This document shows, piece after piece, positions 25,066 to 33,995 of a DNA stretch of 34,259 nt (within the stretch, counting starts at the first letter, position 1; each line of letters starts with the position of its first letter). This stretch comes from Marisediminicola senii (GTDB lineage Bacteria > Actinomycetota > Actinomycetes > Actinomycetales > Microbacteriaceae). The DNA lies in the NCBI RefSeq assembly GCF_011057645.1, contig NZ_JAALGE010000033.1:1-34259 (forward strand), written 5' to 3'. Below the pieces are notes generated by a model. The model made no database searches. It saw nothing but the letters and a program-made list of their open reading frames with translations, and was not told the origin of the DNA. The translations under genes and the position numbers were made by a program.

Positions 25066-25365
25066 ATGGCGGCACCATCGGCCCAGTCCTACCTGACCAC
25101 GATCGAGAAGAAGACCGGGCTCACCCCGCGGCAGCTTCTCAAGCGGATCGACGCCGCAGGGCTCGGTGCCCCGACGACCAAGGCCGGCGAGATCGTCGCC
25201 TGGCTCAAGGCGGAGTTCGACCTCGGGCACGGCCACGCGATGACCCTCGCGCAGGTCTCCCGCAACCGCGACACCGTCGACGTGAAGAACGCCGACACGA
25301 CGCCGGAACCGACCGGCTCCATGGGACGCCTGTGGCTCGACGGGGCTAACAGCATCCCGCAGTAG
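25066..25365 (+). CDS. DUF4287 domain protein
   Basis: 99 residues from ATG 25066, with GGAG eight bases upstream. The DUF4287 pattern is visible: SYLTTIEKKTGLTPRQLLKRI, then TTKAGEIVAWLKAEFDLGHGHAMTLAQV. It is a small helical cytoplasmic protein of unknown function, often found alone or with a DUF5655 domain. The C-terminal 30 residues (SMGRLWLDGANSIPQ) are not conserved as far as I can tell. It is convergent with the GntR gene. Confidence 0.85.
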   Translation: MAAPSAQSYLTTIEKKTGLTPRQLLKRIDAAGLGAPTTKAGEIVAWLKAEFDLGHGHAMTLAQVSRNRDTVDVKNADTTPEPTGSMGRLWLDGANSIPQ

Positions 25366-25391
25366 GCATCCCGCGATGCGCCTCCTGTCGC

Positions 25392-25440
25392 GTCAACTCC
25401 GTTGCACCAGCAACCGTGTCAACTCCGCTGCGCCAGCAAC
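25392..25440. repeat. 23-bp direct repeat at the 3' end of the gntR gene
   Basis: Copies at 25392-25414 and 25418-25440 begin GTCAACTCCG and differ at two positions, separated by three bases. The copy inside the gene encodes the last residues LLAQRS plus stop. The outer copy repeats the same coding stretch beyond the stop in another frame, so it looks like a recent small duplication. A short hairpin (GCATC/GATGC, 25366-25379) lies beyond it. Confidence 0.8.
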
Positions 25441-26357
25441 TCCGACACCTCGGCCAGCTCCGCAGACAGGCGGCGCATGCGTCCCGCGAGGTCATCGTCA
25501 CCGGCCGAGACATCGGAGCTGCTTGACGTCCCCGCTGACGTCCCCCCACCAGTGTCACCACCGGATGCGCCTGTTCCCCCACCGGCACCCGCGGCCGGCT
25601 CGAACGCCGCGGACCGCGCATCCGACCCCGGCATCACGTCGATGTCGAACACCACCCGGTCCGCCCGGTGCCAGGTGCGGAACGACTCCACCGGCACTCC
25701 CGACGCATCCACGCTGACACCCTCGAGCAGCAGCACCGGTGCGCCGACATCGACCCCGAGCGATTCGGCGAGCGAGGTGGATGCCGCCACTCCCCTCACC
25801 TGTCGGCGTCCGGCCACGATGGACACGTCGAACCGCTTCCGCAGTGTCGCGTGCAGTGACATGTCCGTCAGATCGTCCACCGTGAGCGACGAGGCGACCT
25901 CGTACGGCAGCCAGGTGTGGATCACCGCGATCGGTTCGCCATCCACCGACCGGAGCCGCCGGATCGCCAGTACCTCGCTTACTCCGAGCGTGGCCTCTGC
26001 GGCGGGGTCGCTCTCCTTGCCGAGTGACAGCACCGTCGTCGACACTTCGGAGAGCTGCATCGACAGCCCGGAGATGCGCTGCACGAGGCGGTGGTGTTCG
26101 CCGCGCGGCGCGACGACGCTGCCACGTCCGCGACCGCGCTGGATCAGTCCCTCGGCCGACAGCGTGAGCAGCGCCTGCCGAACCACCGACCGGGAGATGC
26201 AGAATCGGGCCTGCAGGTCGGCCTCGGTCGGCAGCTGGGATCCGGCACTGAGCGACCCGTCGGTGATGCGCGCGCGCAGCAGGGTGCTGAGCTGCCGGTG
26301 CAGCGGGGTGCGGTCCGCGGGATCGATCGCGTTATCCGGCAACTCGTCCAGCCACAT
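25419..26357 (-). CDS. GntR family regulator with UTRA domain (HutC subfamily)
   Basis: 312 residues. The winged helix-turn-helix lies at about 17-83 (TPLHRQLSTLLRARITDGSL, then QLPTEADLQARFCISRSVVRQAL, LIQRGRGRGSVV). The UTRA effector domain lies at about 95-250 (VLAIRRLRSVDGEPIAVIHTWLP, then VGAPVLLLEGVSVDASGVPVE, ending VVFDID). An unusual extension of about 60 residues follows: a Gly/Ser/Thr-rich linker and a short heptad-like helix (MRRLSAELAEVSELLAQ) that may add a dimer contact. It is the last gene of the acid-sugar operon, 36 nt after the dehydrogenase, and probably represses kdgT by binding the palindrome at 30274-30285. CAGAAT eight bases before the start could be an internal promoter. 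Confidence 0.92.
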   Translation of the reverse strand: MWLDELPDNAIDPADRTPLHRQLSTLLRARITDGSLSAGSQLPTEADLQARFCISRSVVRQALLTLSAEGLIQRGRGRGSVVAPRGEHHRLVQRISGLSMQLSEVSTTVLSLGKESDPAAEATLGVSEVLAIRRLRSVDGEPIAVIHTWLPYEVASSLTVDDLTDMSLHATLRKRFDVSIVAGRRQVRGVAASTSLAESLGVDVGAPVLLLEGVSVDASGVPVESFRTWHRADRVVFDIDVMPGSDARSAAFEPAAGAGGGTGASGGDTGGGTSAGTSSSSDVSAGDDDLAGRMRRLSAELAEVSELLAQRS

Positions 26358-26393
26358 AGTCGCTCATTCTGTTCGCCCGGGTGCCGGCGGGGG

Positions 26394-27427
26394 CTAGGCC
26401 GGCATCTCCATCTTCTGAGCGGTACGCCACACGTGATCCCACCCGGGAGCGAGTGCCGCAGCGCGCTCCAATGAGAGTACAAGGCTGGCTTCGCGCGCGA
26501 TTCCCTGCCCGGCGATGTCGAATGCGGTTCCGTGGTCGACCGAGACGCGCACCACGGGGAGTCCGACGGTGATGTTGACGCCGTCGTCGCCGTAGACCGC
26601 TTTGAAGGGGGCGTGCCCCTGGTCGTGGTAGCAGACCACCACGAGCTTGTACTTGCCGCGAACGGCGGCAGGGATGAGTGCGTCACCGGGCACGGGACCC
26701 TCGACGTTCAGGCCACGCTCGCGTGCCGTCGCGACGGCGGGAGCGAGGATGTCGGCGTCCTCGTCGCCGAACAGGCGGTTCTCCCCCGCGTGCGGGTTGA
26801 GTCCGGCCAGTCCGATGCGCTCGTCGGGGGTACCCATCGACTTCGCGAACGCGCCAGCGAGCTCGAGCACGTTGAGGGTGCGGTCGATGGTGATGTTCTC
26901 GATCGCCTGGCGCATCGAGACGTGGGTGGTGAGGTGGAAGAAGTACAGGTCGCCCGCGCTGAGCACGAGGGAGAAGTTCTCGACGCCGAACTCGTGGGCG
27001 AGCAGTTCGGTGTGGCCGGGCCACTTGTGTCCGCCGGCGTGCATCGCGGCCTTGTTGAGGGGTGCGGTCACGATTCCGTCGACTTCGCCCTCGCGCGCCA
27101 GTCGGCACGCTTCGACGACGAACCGGTAGCTGCCGTCGCCCGCGGCTGCGCTGAGCTCGCCGAGTGCGACATCCGCCAGCGACGGTCCGGTCTGGATCAG
27201 TTCGATCGTGCCGGGAGTGTTGGTCGCCTCGGAGACCGACGCGATCACGCGCACCAGGTCGGGGTCGCCGCCGACATTCTGCACGCCGCGGCGCATCGCT
27301 GCTTCGTCACCGATCACGACGGGAATGCACTTCTCGCGAACGTCGTCATGGCCGAGCAGCGCCTTGGCGGTGATCTCCGGTCCGATTCCGGCGACGTCGC
27401 CGATGGTCAGGGCAAGACGGGGCAGGC

Positions 27428-27431
<4 letters not shown>
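26394..27431 (-). CDS. pdxA2: PdxA2-type 4-phospho-D-threonate/D-erythronate 3-dehydrogenase
   Basis: 345 residues of the PdxA family. In the DUF1537-linked branch the enzyme oxidises 4-phospho-D-threonate or D-erythronate with NAD and decarboxylates it to dihydroxyacetone phosphate. The metal-binding histidines are visible: His170 in FFHLTTHVSM, His214 in LNPHAGE and His269 in YHDQGHAPFK. The C-terminal DHGTAFDIAGQG motif is present. True vitamin-B6 PdxA is possible by sequence, but the operon with an acid-sugar kinase, permease and GntR regulator argues for the catabolic branch. The start overlaps the kinase stop by four bases, with GAAGGAGA six bases upstream. Whether threonate or erythronate is the substrate is unresolved. 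Confidence 0.88.
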
Positions 27432-29076
<1,645 letters not shown>

Positions 29077-29080
<4 letters not shown>

Positions 29081-30219
29081 ACCGGTGAGCTCCCCGGGGT
29101 AGTCGAGGTGCCGGGGCGGTCGGAGGGGCGGTCGACGACAGGACCAGTGGATGCCGCGGCGTCACGTGCTGCGGCGGCGTCGGCGGCCTTGTCCCGGGCA
29201 TTGTCGTCCGCAATGATCTTCATGCCGCCCTCGCGCTTGAGCACGAATGCGGCGAGCAGCGGTGCGAGTACTGCTGAGACGAGTACGGCCGAGGCGACCT
29301 GGGCGGTGGCGATCTCGACATACGGGGCGAAGCTCGGGTCGGCCATGCCGACGATCGCGGGCGTCGCAATCGCGTTGCCAGCGGTGGTGGCCGACGCGAT
29401 GCCCATGCCGGATTCCTTGCCGCGGCGCAGGAGGAAGCGGTAGCCGAAGTAGGCGATCGTGCCGGTGAACAGGGTGGCGAAGATGCCGACGAGGATTCCG
29501 GAGAGTCCGCCGCTGACGACGTTGCCGAGGTTGATGCCGGTGCCGAGAGCGAAGGCGAAGAACGGGATGACGATGTTCGGGACCGGACGCATGACCTCGG
29601 TCCAGCGCTGGTCGAGGTTTCCGATAATCACGCCGAGGAGCAGCGGAATGACGGCGGCGAGCAGCAGGGTGAACGGGATGTCGGCAAGGCCGGCGGCGCC
29701 GAGGAACAGGAGGGAGAAGAACGGTCCGTCGTTGACGGCGGAGGCGATGTAGGCGCCGCGGTCCTGCTTGCGGCCGTAGCGTCCGGTGAAGGCGAGCCAG
29801 ATGCCGCCGTTGCTGTTGTCCATGCTGACGAGCAGGGCGAGGATCGAGACTCCGAGGATGCCCTCGATGCCGACGAACTGGCCGAGCAGTACGACGAGGC
29901 CGGCGGGGATGATCGACTTGCAGAGGAGCAGCACTCCGGATGTTGCGAGTACCGGGCCCGAGGTCCGTAGCGTGATCTGCATGCCGGTGGCGAAAATCAG
30001 GACGCCGATGAGCGGTAGTGCGCTGTCGCGGAACAGGGCGGTGGTGAAGTTGCCGAGCTCGAGAAAGCTCGGGGCGAAGGTGCCGACGATCGATCCGATG
30101 ATCAGCGGGATCAGCATGAGTCCGCCGGGGATCTTGTTCATGCCGTCGAACAGGGGGACGCGACTGGTGATGCGCGCTTCGGTGAAGCCTGGTCCGGTGA
30201 ATTGCGATTCGGCTGCCAT
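29077..30219 (-). CDS. KdgT-family permease (2-keto-3-deoxygluconate permease-like)
   Basis: 380 residues, about ten helices, the KdgT family. Characteristic stretches include MNKIPGGLMLIPLIIGSIVGTF, FATGMQITLRTSG, LVSMDNSNGGIWLAFTGRYG, AVNDGPFFSLLFLG, and ASATTAGNAIATPAIV. It should import a sugar acid by proton symport. Given the kinase and dehydrogenase behind it, the likely cargo is D-threonate or D-erythronate rather than 2-keto-3-deoxygluconate itself. It is the first gene of the operon, with AAGGAG seven bases before ATG 30219 and a strong promoter about 75 nt upstream. The last 45 residues are a hydrophilic Ala/Asp/Pro/Thr-rich tail, longer than usual. The stop overlaps the kinase start. 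Confidence 0.92.
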
Positions 30220-30273
30220 GGCGAATCTCCTTGGGTCATGGGCCGCAGTGCCCGATGTAAACGTCTACGCGAT

Positions 30274-30285
30274 GTGTACGTACAC
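30274..30285. promoter_or_regulatory. Perfect 12-bp palindrome, likely GntR operator
   Basis: GTGTACGTACAC lies at the expected transcription start of the kdgT operon, a few bases downstream of the -10. It is flanked by related half-sites: GATGTAAACG on one side and ATGTACTGACAT on the other. The sequence fits the GT...AC operator style of GntR-family proteins. The GntR/UTRA protein encoded at the end of the operon is the probable ligand. Confidence 0.7.
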
Positions 30286-30294
30286 GATGTACTG

Positions 30295-30323
30295 ACATTA
30301 GGCCCCGGGTGTACGCCTGTCAA
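30295..30323 (-). promoter_or_regulatory. Near-consensus sigma-70-type promoter of the kdgT operon
   Basis: On the minus strand TTGACA (30318-30323) and TAATGT (30295-30300) are separated by exactly 17 bp. Transcription would begin near 30288, inside or next to the palindrome at 30274-30285, giving a leader of about 70 nt to the permease start. It is the clearest promoter in the window. Confidence 0.82.
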
Positions 30324-30415
30324 CGTTGTGGGTATGGAGTGTGCGCAGGACTCGGGCGTTCCCACACACCCCCTTGCCAGACGACGCAGGTCACGATGGG
30401 CTGTACTCAGGCACC

Positions 30416-30431
30416 GGCACCTTCGGGTGCC
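30416..30431 (+). other. GC hairpin with UUCG tetraloop
   Basis: GGCACC-TTCG-GGTGCC is a perfect 6-bp stem closed by a UUCG tetraloop, a very stable RNA structure. It lies 107 nt upstream of the 71-residue gene and may mark the 5' part of its leader or end an upstream transcript. There is no U-tract. Confidence 0.5.
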
Positions 30432-30523
30432 ATCACCCATTCACCCATTCACTCACTCACTCACCCACCTACCCACTCACCCACCCACCCATGCACTCAC
30501 CCACCCATGCACCCACTCACCCA
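30432..30523. repeat. CA-rich low-complexity leader with G-quadruplex potential on the minus strand
   Basis: About 92 bases built of CACT/CACC/CATT words, with only two G residues on the plus strand. The minus strand holds two adjacent sets of four GGG runs: 30472-30490 (GGGTGGGTGGGTGAGTGGG) and 30500-30522. Both satisfy the usual G3+N1-7 quadruplex rule, and the plus strand could form i-motifs. With the UUCG hairpin and the kdgT promoter it accounts for the 319-bp region 30220-30538. Confidence 0.85.
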
Positions 30524-30538
30524 CTGAAGGGCACCACC

Positions 30539-30754
30539 ATGAGCGACACCACCGCATCTCCCGACGAGGCCAATCCGCTGCTCGACCCCGACTTCGACAA
30601 GCAGACCGTGACGAACGACGCCGTCGCCGGCGAGACCGTCATCGAGACCGGACACTACGCCGGACCCACCGGCGCTGAGCCCCTCGAGGCCGAGCCGTCG
30701 CTGCCGGAGAACGAGCTCTCGGCCGACGCGATCGACCTCGACACCGAGGAATAG
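30539..30754 (+). CDS. Small acidic protein of unknown function
   Basis: 71 residues from ATG 30539, supported by GAAGGG nine bases upstream. It is strongly acidic (many Asp/Glu, few Lys/Arg), has no hydrophobic segment or cysteine and is probably disordered. Segments such as NPLLDPDFDKQTVTNDAV and ETGHYAGPTGAEPLEAEPSLPENE look like ordinary coding sequence, and the frame has the high-GC third positions of its neighbours. An in-frame extension upstream would only translate the His/Pro/Thr repeat of the CA-rich leader and is rejected. No family or function is recognised. The gene follows the unusual leader at 30432-30523, which may influence its translation. Confidence 0.72.
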   Translation: MSDTTASPDEANPLLDPDFDKQTVTNDAVAGETVIETGHYAGPTGAEPLEAEPSLPENELSADAIDLDTEE

Positions 30755-30818
30755 GCGCGGCTGAAACACCCTCGCGAAGAACCCGCAAACGCCTCTGTCG
30801 GGCGGGCATGTGCAGTGC

Positions 30819-30824
30819 TAGCTT
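30819..30824 (+). promoter_or_regulatory. TAGCTT -10 box, leaderless start
   Basis: TAGCTT, six bases, then ATG 30831 of the cupin gene, without a Shine-Dalgarno sequence. Same arrangement as the other leaderless candidates. Confidence 0.5.
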
Positions 30825-30830
30825 GCGCGC

Positions 30831-31217
30831 ATGAATCTCGATCCCGTCGAAACCAACCCCACCCTTTACACCGTCGTATTCGAAAACGACTTCGTGCGCG
30901 TTCTCGAATACCACGACACTCCCGCCACCCGCAGTGAGCCGCATCATCACCCCGACAGCGTGATGGTGACCCTCAGTTCGTTCCATCGCCGACTGTCCAC
31001 CGGCGGATGCTCCATCGATGTCGAGCTTCCCTCCGGGGCGGCACGGTGGTTGCCCGCGCAGGAACACTTTGGCGAGAACATCGGCGCGACCGACACGCAC
31101 GCGCTGTTCGTCGAGTTGAAGCATCCACGTCCGTCTGGGTCTGCGTCGTCTGACGCTTGGTCGTCTGACCCCAGGTCGATGGATGCTCCGGCGCGCGCCC
31201 CGCTCGGGCCCGACTAA
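30831..31217 (+). CDS. Cupin domain protein
   Basis: 128 residues. A single small cupin barrel covers about 10-100. The first motif carries three consecutive histidines (SEPHHHPDSVMVTL, His38-40), plausible metal ligands. The barrel continues with a GAARWLPAQEHFGENIG strand pair and ends at HALFVELKHP. The last 30 residues are low-complexity (Ser/Asp/Ala/Pro) and probably disordered. Short cupins of this type are usually small-molecule-binding or isomerase-like proteins; the ligand is unknown. The start is supported by the TAGCTT box six bases upstream. Confidence 0.82.
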   Translation: MNLDPVETNPTLYTVVFENDFVRVLEYHDTPATRSEPHHHPDSVMVTLSSFHRRLSTGGCSIDVELPSGAARWLPAQEHFGENIGATDTHALFVELKHPRPSGSASSDAWSSDPRSMDAPARAPLGPD

Positions 31218-31307
31218 CGCGTCGCTGGGAGCGCTACCATCGGTGACAACGTAGTCAGCGAGCACTCCGGGTCGAACAGTTCCGCTGTGTGACATCGGAG
31301 TGATTCC

Positions 31308-31322
31308 GGGGCAATTCGCCCC
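31308..31322. other. Short GC hairpin upstream of the first SGNH-like/GAF gene
   Basis: GGGGC-AATTC-GCCCC is a perfect 5-bp inverted repeat 70 nt upstream of the proposed start. A similar one (CCCCC-GTAT-GGGGG, 32666-32679) lies 90 nt upstream of the paralogue. In each case a CCCCAC...TCGA segment overlaps or follows the hairpin, and TTCGG occurs about 30 nt later, suggesting a shared regulatory region. Confidence 0.35.
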
Positions 31323-31391
31323 ACAGTCGAAGTAGCTATTGTTTGAGGATTCGGTCCAGACCCCGCCGCGATTTTGCGGAAGGGACGCGCC

Positions 31392-32606
31392 ATTCTCACC
31401 TTGTACGACCAGCTCGTCGCGCGGCCACTCATGTGGCTGTGGCTCCGGTATTCCCGGCATTCGTGGCATCGCCTGCCGGTGCCGCATGACTCCCCGCAGG
31501 TACACGCGTCCGGGAGCTACGCCGACCGAATCTTGATCGCGGGCGACGGTGCCGCTACCGGACGCGGCGTCATCACCCACGAGCTCGGACTGCCCGGGTA
31601 CCTCGCCAGAGCGGTCTCCGCGAGGACAGGGCGTGCCGCCGATGTCGACATCGTCGTATCGGGCGAAATGACCGCGGCGAAGTGCCTGCGGGCCATCGCC
31701 GGACTCGAGTTGTCGCGGTTCGACGCGGTGCTCATCTCGGTCGGCACCGTGGAGGCCGTCGCCTTCACCTCCGCCGCGGTGTGGAAGCAGGAGCTTGCGG
31801 AGCTCCTCGACCGCATCGACACGGATGCCGCGCCAGCAACCCATACCTACATGCTGTCGATCCCCTACTTCGCCCCGCGGCACCGGTTGCCGCCGTTCCT
31901 CGCGCGCGCCACCGACCGCCGAGTGCGCGTGCTGAACCATGCCACCCATGAAGTGCTCGCCGACCGCCGCGACGTGCGGTTCATCATCGTGGGCCACACC
32001 ACCTGGCACGAGGCGTCGGGTGCCCATACCTATGAGGTGTGGGCCGAGAGCGTTGCGCCCCACCTGGCCGAGCAGCTCGCGCCGCACGGCGACGAGAAAC
32101 CATACCCACGACTCGAGAAACTGCACGAGGCGGCGCGGCAGGCGGCCGTGGACAGGTTGGGTGCGGTCAGCCGGGACGGGGACACGGTTCTCGACGAGTT
32201 GACGTCGCGCGCTCGCGCGGTGTTCGGGACCGCCTTCGCCGGGGTGACCCTGATCGATAACGACGAGCAGACGGCGGCATCCACTGCCGGCCAATTCAAC
32301 TTTCGGGTTCCACGGGACGAATCGTTCTGTGAGATGACCATTCGTCGGGCCGAGCATTTCGCGGTGGAAGATGCGAGCCTCGACCCCCGGTACAAGCACT
32401 TCGGCTCCGTGGTGTCTGCCCCGAGGCTTCGTTTCTACGCGGGGTACCCGATCGAATCGGCCGATGGGCAGCGGGTCGGGGCCCTCTGCATCATCGATAC
32501 CAAGCCGCGGGAGTTCACGGTCGACGATTCGACCCTGCTGCGGTTGCTGGCGCAGCAGGCGCAGCGGCGCATGTGGGAACTGAGTGCTGCCCCGGGAGCC
32601 GACTGA
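31392..32606 (+). CDS. SGNH-hydrolase-like/GAF fusion protein, paralogue 1
   Basis: 404 residues if read from ATT 31392, which aligns with Met1 of paralogue 2 and has GGAAGGGA seven bases upstream; TTG 31374 and TTG 31401 are alternatives. Residues about 45-232 resemble an SGNH/GDSL hydrolase. However, block I reads GDGAATGRG (51-59) with Gly in place of the nucleophilic Ser, and block III reads ISVGTVEA without the Asn. A WHEASGAHTYEVWAE stretch stands where the D-x-x-H block should be. Residues about 255-395 form a GAF domain (VLDELTSRARAVFGTAFAGVTLID, then SFCEMTIRRAEHFAVEDA, RFYAGYPIESADGQRVGALCIID). It is probably a sensor or scaffold rather than an active esterase. No signal peptide; the Trp-rich amphipathic N-terminus might touch the membrane. 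Confidence 0.83.
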   Translation: MLTLYDQLVARPLMWLWLRYSRHSWHRLPVPHDSPQVHASGSYADRILIAGDGAATGRGVITHELGLPGYLARAVSARTGRAADVDIVVSGEMTAAKCLRAIAGLELSRFDAVLISVGTVEAVAFTSAAVWKQELAELLDRIDTDAAPATHTYMLSIPYFAPRHRLPPFLARATDRRVRVLNHATHEVLADRRDVRFIIVGHTTWHEASGAHTYEVWAESVAPHLAEQLAPHGDEKPYPRLEKLHEAARQAAVDRLGAVSRDGDTVLDELTSRARAVFGTAFAGVTLIDNDEQTAASTAGQFNFRVPRDESFCEMTIRRAEHFAVEDASLDPRYKHFGSVVSAPRLRFYAGYPIESADGQRVGALCIIDTKPREFTVDDSTLLRLLAQQAQRRMWELSAAPGAD

Positions 32607-32665
32607 GATACATCGCCGCAGTGTCATCCATCGCGACGACTCTCGAAACGTGACCATGGCCAGGT

Positions 32666-32679
32666 CCCCCGTATGGGGG
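32666..32679. other. Short GC hairpin upstream of the second SGNH-like/GAF gene
   Basis: CCCCC-GTAT-GGGGG, a perfect 5-bp stem in the 162-nt gap between the two paralogues. It is placed like the hairpin at 31308-31322 relative to the following gene. There is no U-tract, so its role as a terminator is doubtful. Confidence 0.35.
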
Positions 32680-32768
32680 CCGTGTGATGTACCCCACTCG
32701 ACAAGCCAACCGGATAGCGTGGAGTTTCGGTTCCCTCCGCCCAGACCACGCGCCATGAGAGCCTCCCG

Positions 32769-33995
32769 ATGTCCCTTCTGTTGGATAAATTCGTAGCTCG
32801 TCCCCTCATTGCGCTCTGGATGCGATTCTCGCCGGGATCGTGGACGCGGTTGCCTGTGCCGATGGACGAGCCGCGGGTTCACGCGCCTGGGCCGGATCCC
32901 GATCGCATCTTGATCCTCGGTGACGGACCGGCCACTGGCCGTGGTGTGGTGACGTACGATCTCGCCCTTCCGGGTGCGCTCGCCCGCCGGTTGACTGCCC
33001 TGACGGGCCGTGGAGTCGATATCGAGGTTCGCGTGGACAGCGAGATGACCGCGTCCGCCTGTATCGAAGAGATCGGATCGATGGACCTCTCGCGCTTCGA
33101 TGCCATCATCGTCTCTGTCGGGCCGGTGGAAGCTCTCCGGTTCGTGCCCGTTCGGCGGTGGGTATTGGACCTCACAGCCCTGCTCGACCGCATCGACCGG
33201 GATCGGGCACCCGGGGTGGTCACCTTCCTCCTGGGAATCCCCGCGTACGCCGCACACCGCCGTTTTCCGGATTACCTTGCCCAAGCCACCGACCGGCGGG
33301 TGGCGAAACTGAACAGTGTCGCCCGCGCGGTCGTGGCGCAGCGTCGGTCGAGCGCATTCGTTCCGATGAAGCGCACCACGTCCCTCGAATCTGCCGATTC
33401 CAATCGCTACGTGGACCTCGCAAACTTGGTAGCCAGCCACGTACAACGAGCGTTGCCGGCGCACGATCCCGGGGACGCTCGGAGCACCGGCGAGATACCG
33501 GACGTCAAGAAAGCCCTCATGGACGAGCCGGAGCGGTTGAAGGCGCTCGGAGCGCTCGGCCTGACAGCGACGCTGCAAGATCCGGTTCTGAATACGCTGA
33601 CCAGGCGAGCACGTGACGTGTTCGGGACGACGATGGCCGTGGTCAACCTCATCGGAGAAAGTCGCCTGGTTTCGGCTGCGGTGACGGGATACCGCGAACT
33701 CGATGAGGAACGCTCCGAGACCTACTGTGAGCTGACCATTCGCGACTCGAAGATCTTCGTGGTCGAGGATGCCGCGACCGACCCACGCGTTGCGCACCTC
33801 CGGAATGCATCGGTCCGGCACGGCGTGAGGTTCTATGCCGGGTACCCGATCGAGGCGCCGAGTGGTCATCGGATCGGGGCGTTCTGCGTGCTTGACGTGC
33901 AGCCCCGCGAGTTCAGTGATGCTGACGCATCCATTTTGCGTTCCCTTGCGTTGGAGGCTCAGCGTCGGCTGTGGCAGTTGTCGCAAGCCGAGTAG
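32769..33995 (+). CDS. SGNH-hydrolase-like/GAF fusion protein, paralogue 2
   Basis: 408 residues from ATG 32769 (GAGAG upstream). It is colinear with the preceding protein over its whole length: ARPLIALWMRFSPGSW at the N-terminus, ILILGDGPATGRGV (47-60), FDAIIVSVGPVEAL, YLAQATDRRVAKLNSVA, then GAF motifs (VLNTLTRRARDVFGTTMAVVNLI, TYCELTIRDSKIFVVEDAATDP, RFYAGYPIEAPSGHRIGAFCVLD). The SGNH-like half is more degenerate than in paralogue 1. Gly replaces the nucleophile Ser at the GDG, and the C-terminal His block has become TTSLESADSNRYVD. The GAF half is better conserved, which points to ligand or redox sensing as the shared function. The 3' end overlaps the convergent HNH reading frame by 83 bp. 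Confidence 0.85.
   Translation: MSLLLDKFVARPLIALWMRFSPGSWTRLPVPMDEPRVHAPGPDPDRILILGDGPATGRGVVTYDLALPGALARRLTALTGRGVDIEVRVDSEMTASACIEEIGSMDLSRFDAIIVSVGPVEALRFVPVRRWVLDLTALLDRIDRDRAPGVVTFLLGIPAYAAHRRFPDYLAQATDRRVAKLNSVARAVVAQRRSSAFVPMKRTTSLESADSNRYVDLANLVASHVQRALPAHDPGDARSTGEIPDVKKALMDEPERLKALGALGLTATLQDPVLNTLTRRARDVFGTTMAVVNLIGESRLVSAAVTGYRELDEERSETYCELTIRDSKIFVVEDAATDPRVAHLRNASVRHGVRFYAGYPIEAPSGHRIGAFCVLDVQPREFSDADASILRSLALEAQRRLWQLSQAE

Noticed and set aside
30309-30527. His/Pro/Thr repeat protein beginning at GTG 30309
   Set aside because: The repeat is a translation of the CA-rich leader. There is no ribosome binding site, and the start lies inside the kdgT promoter spacer.
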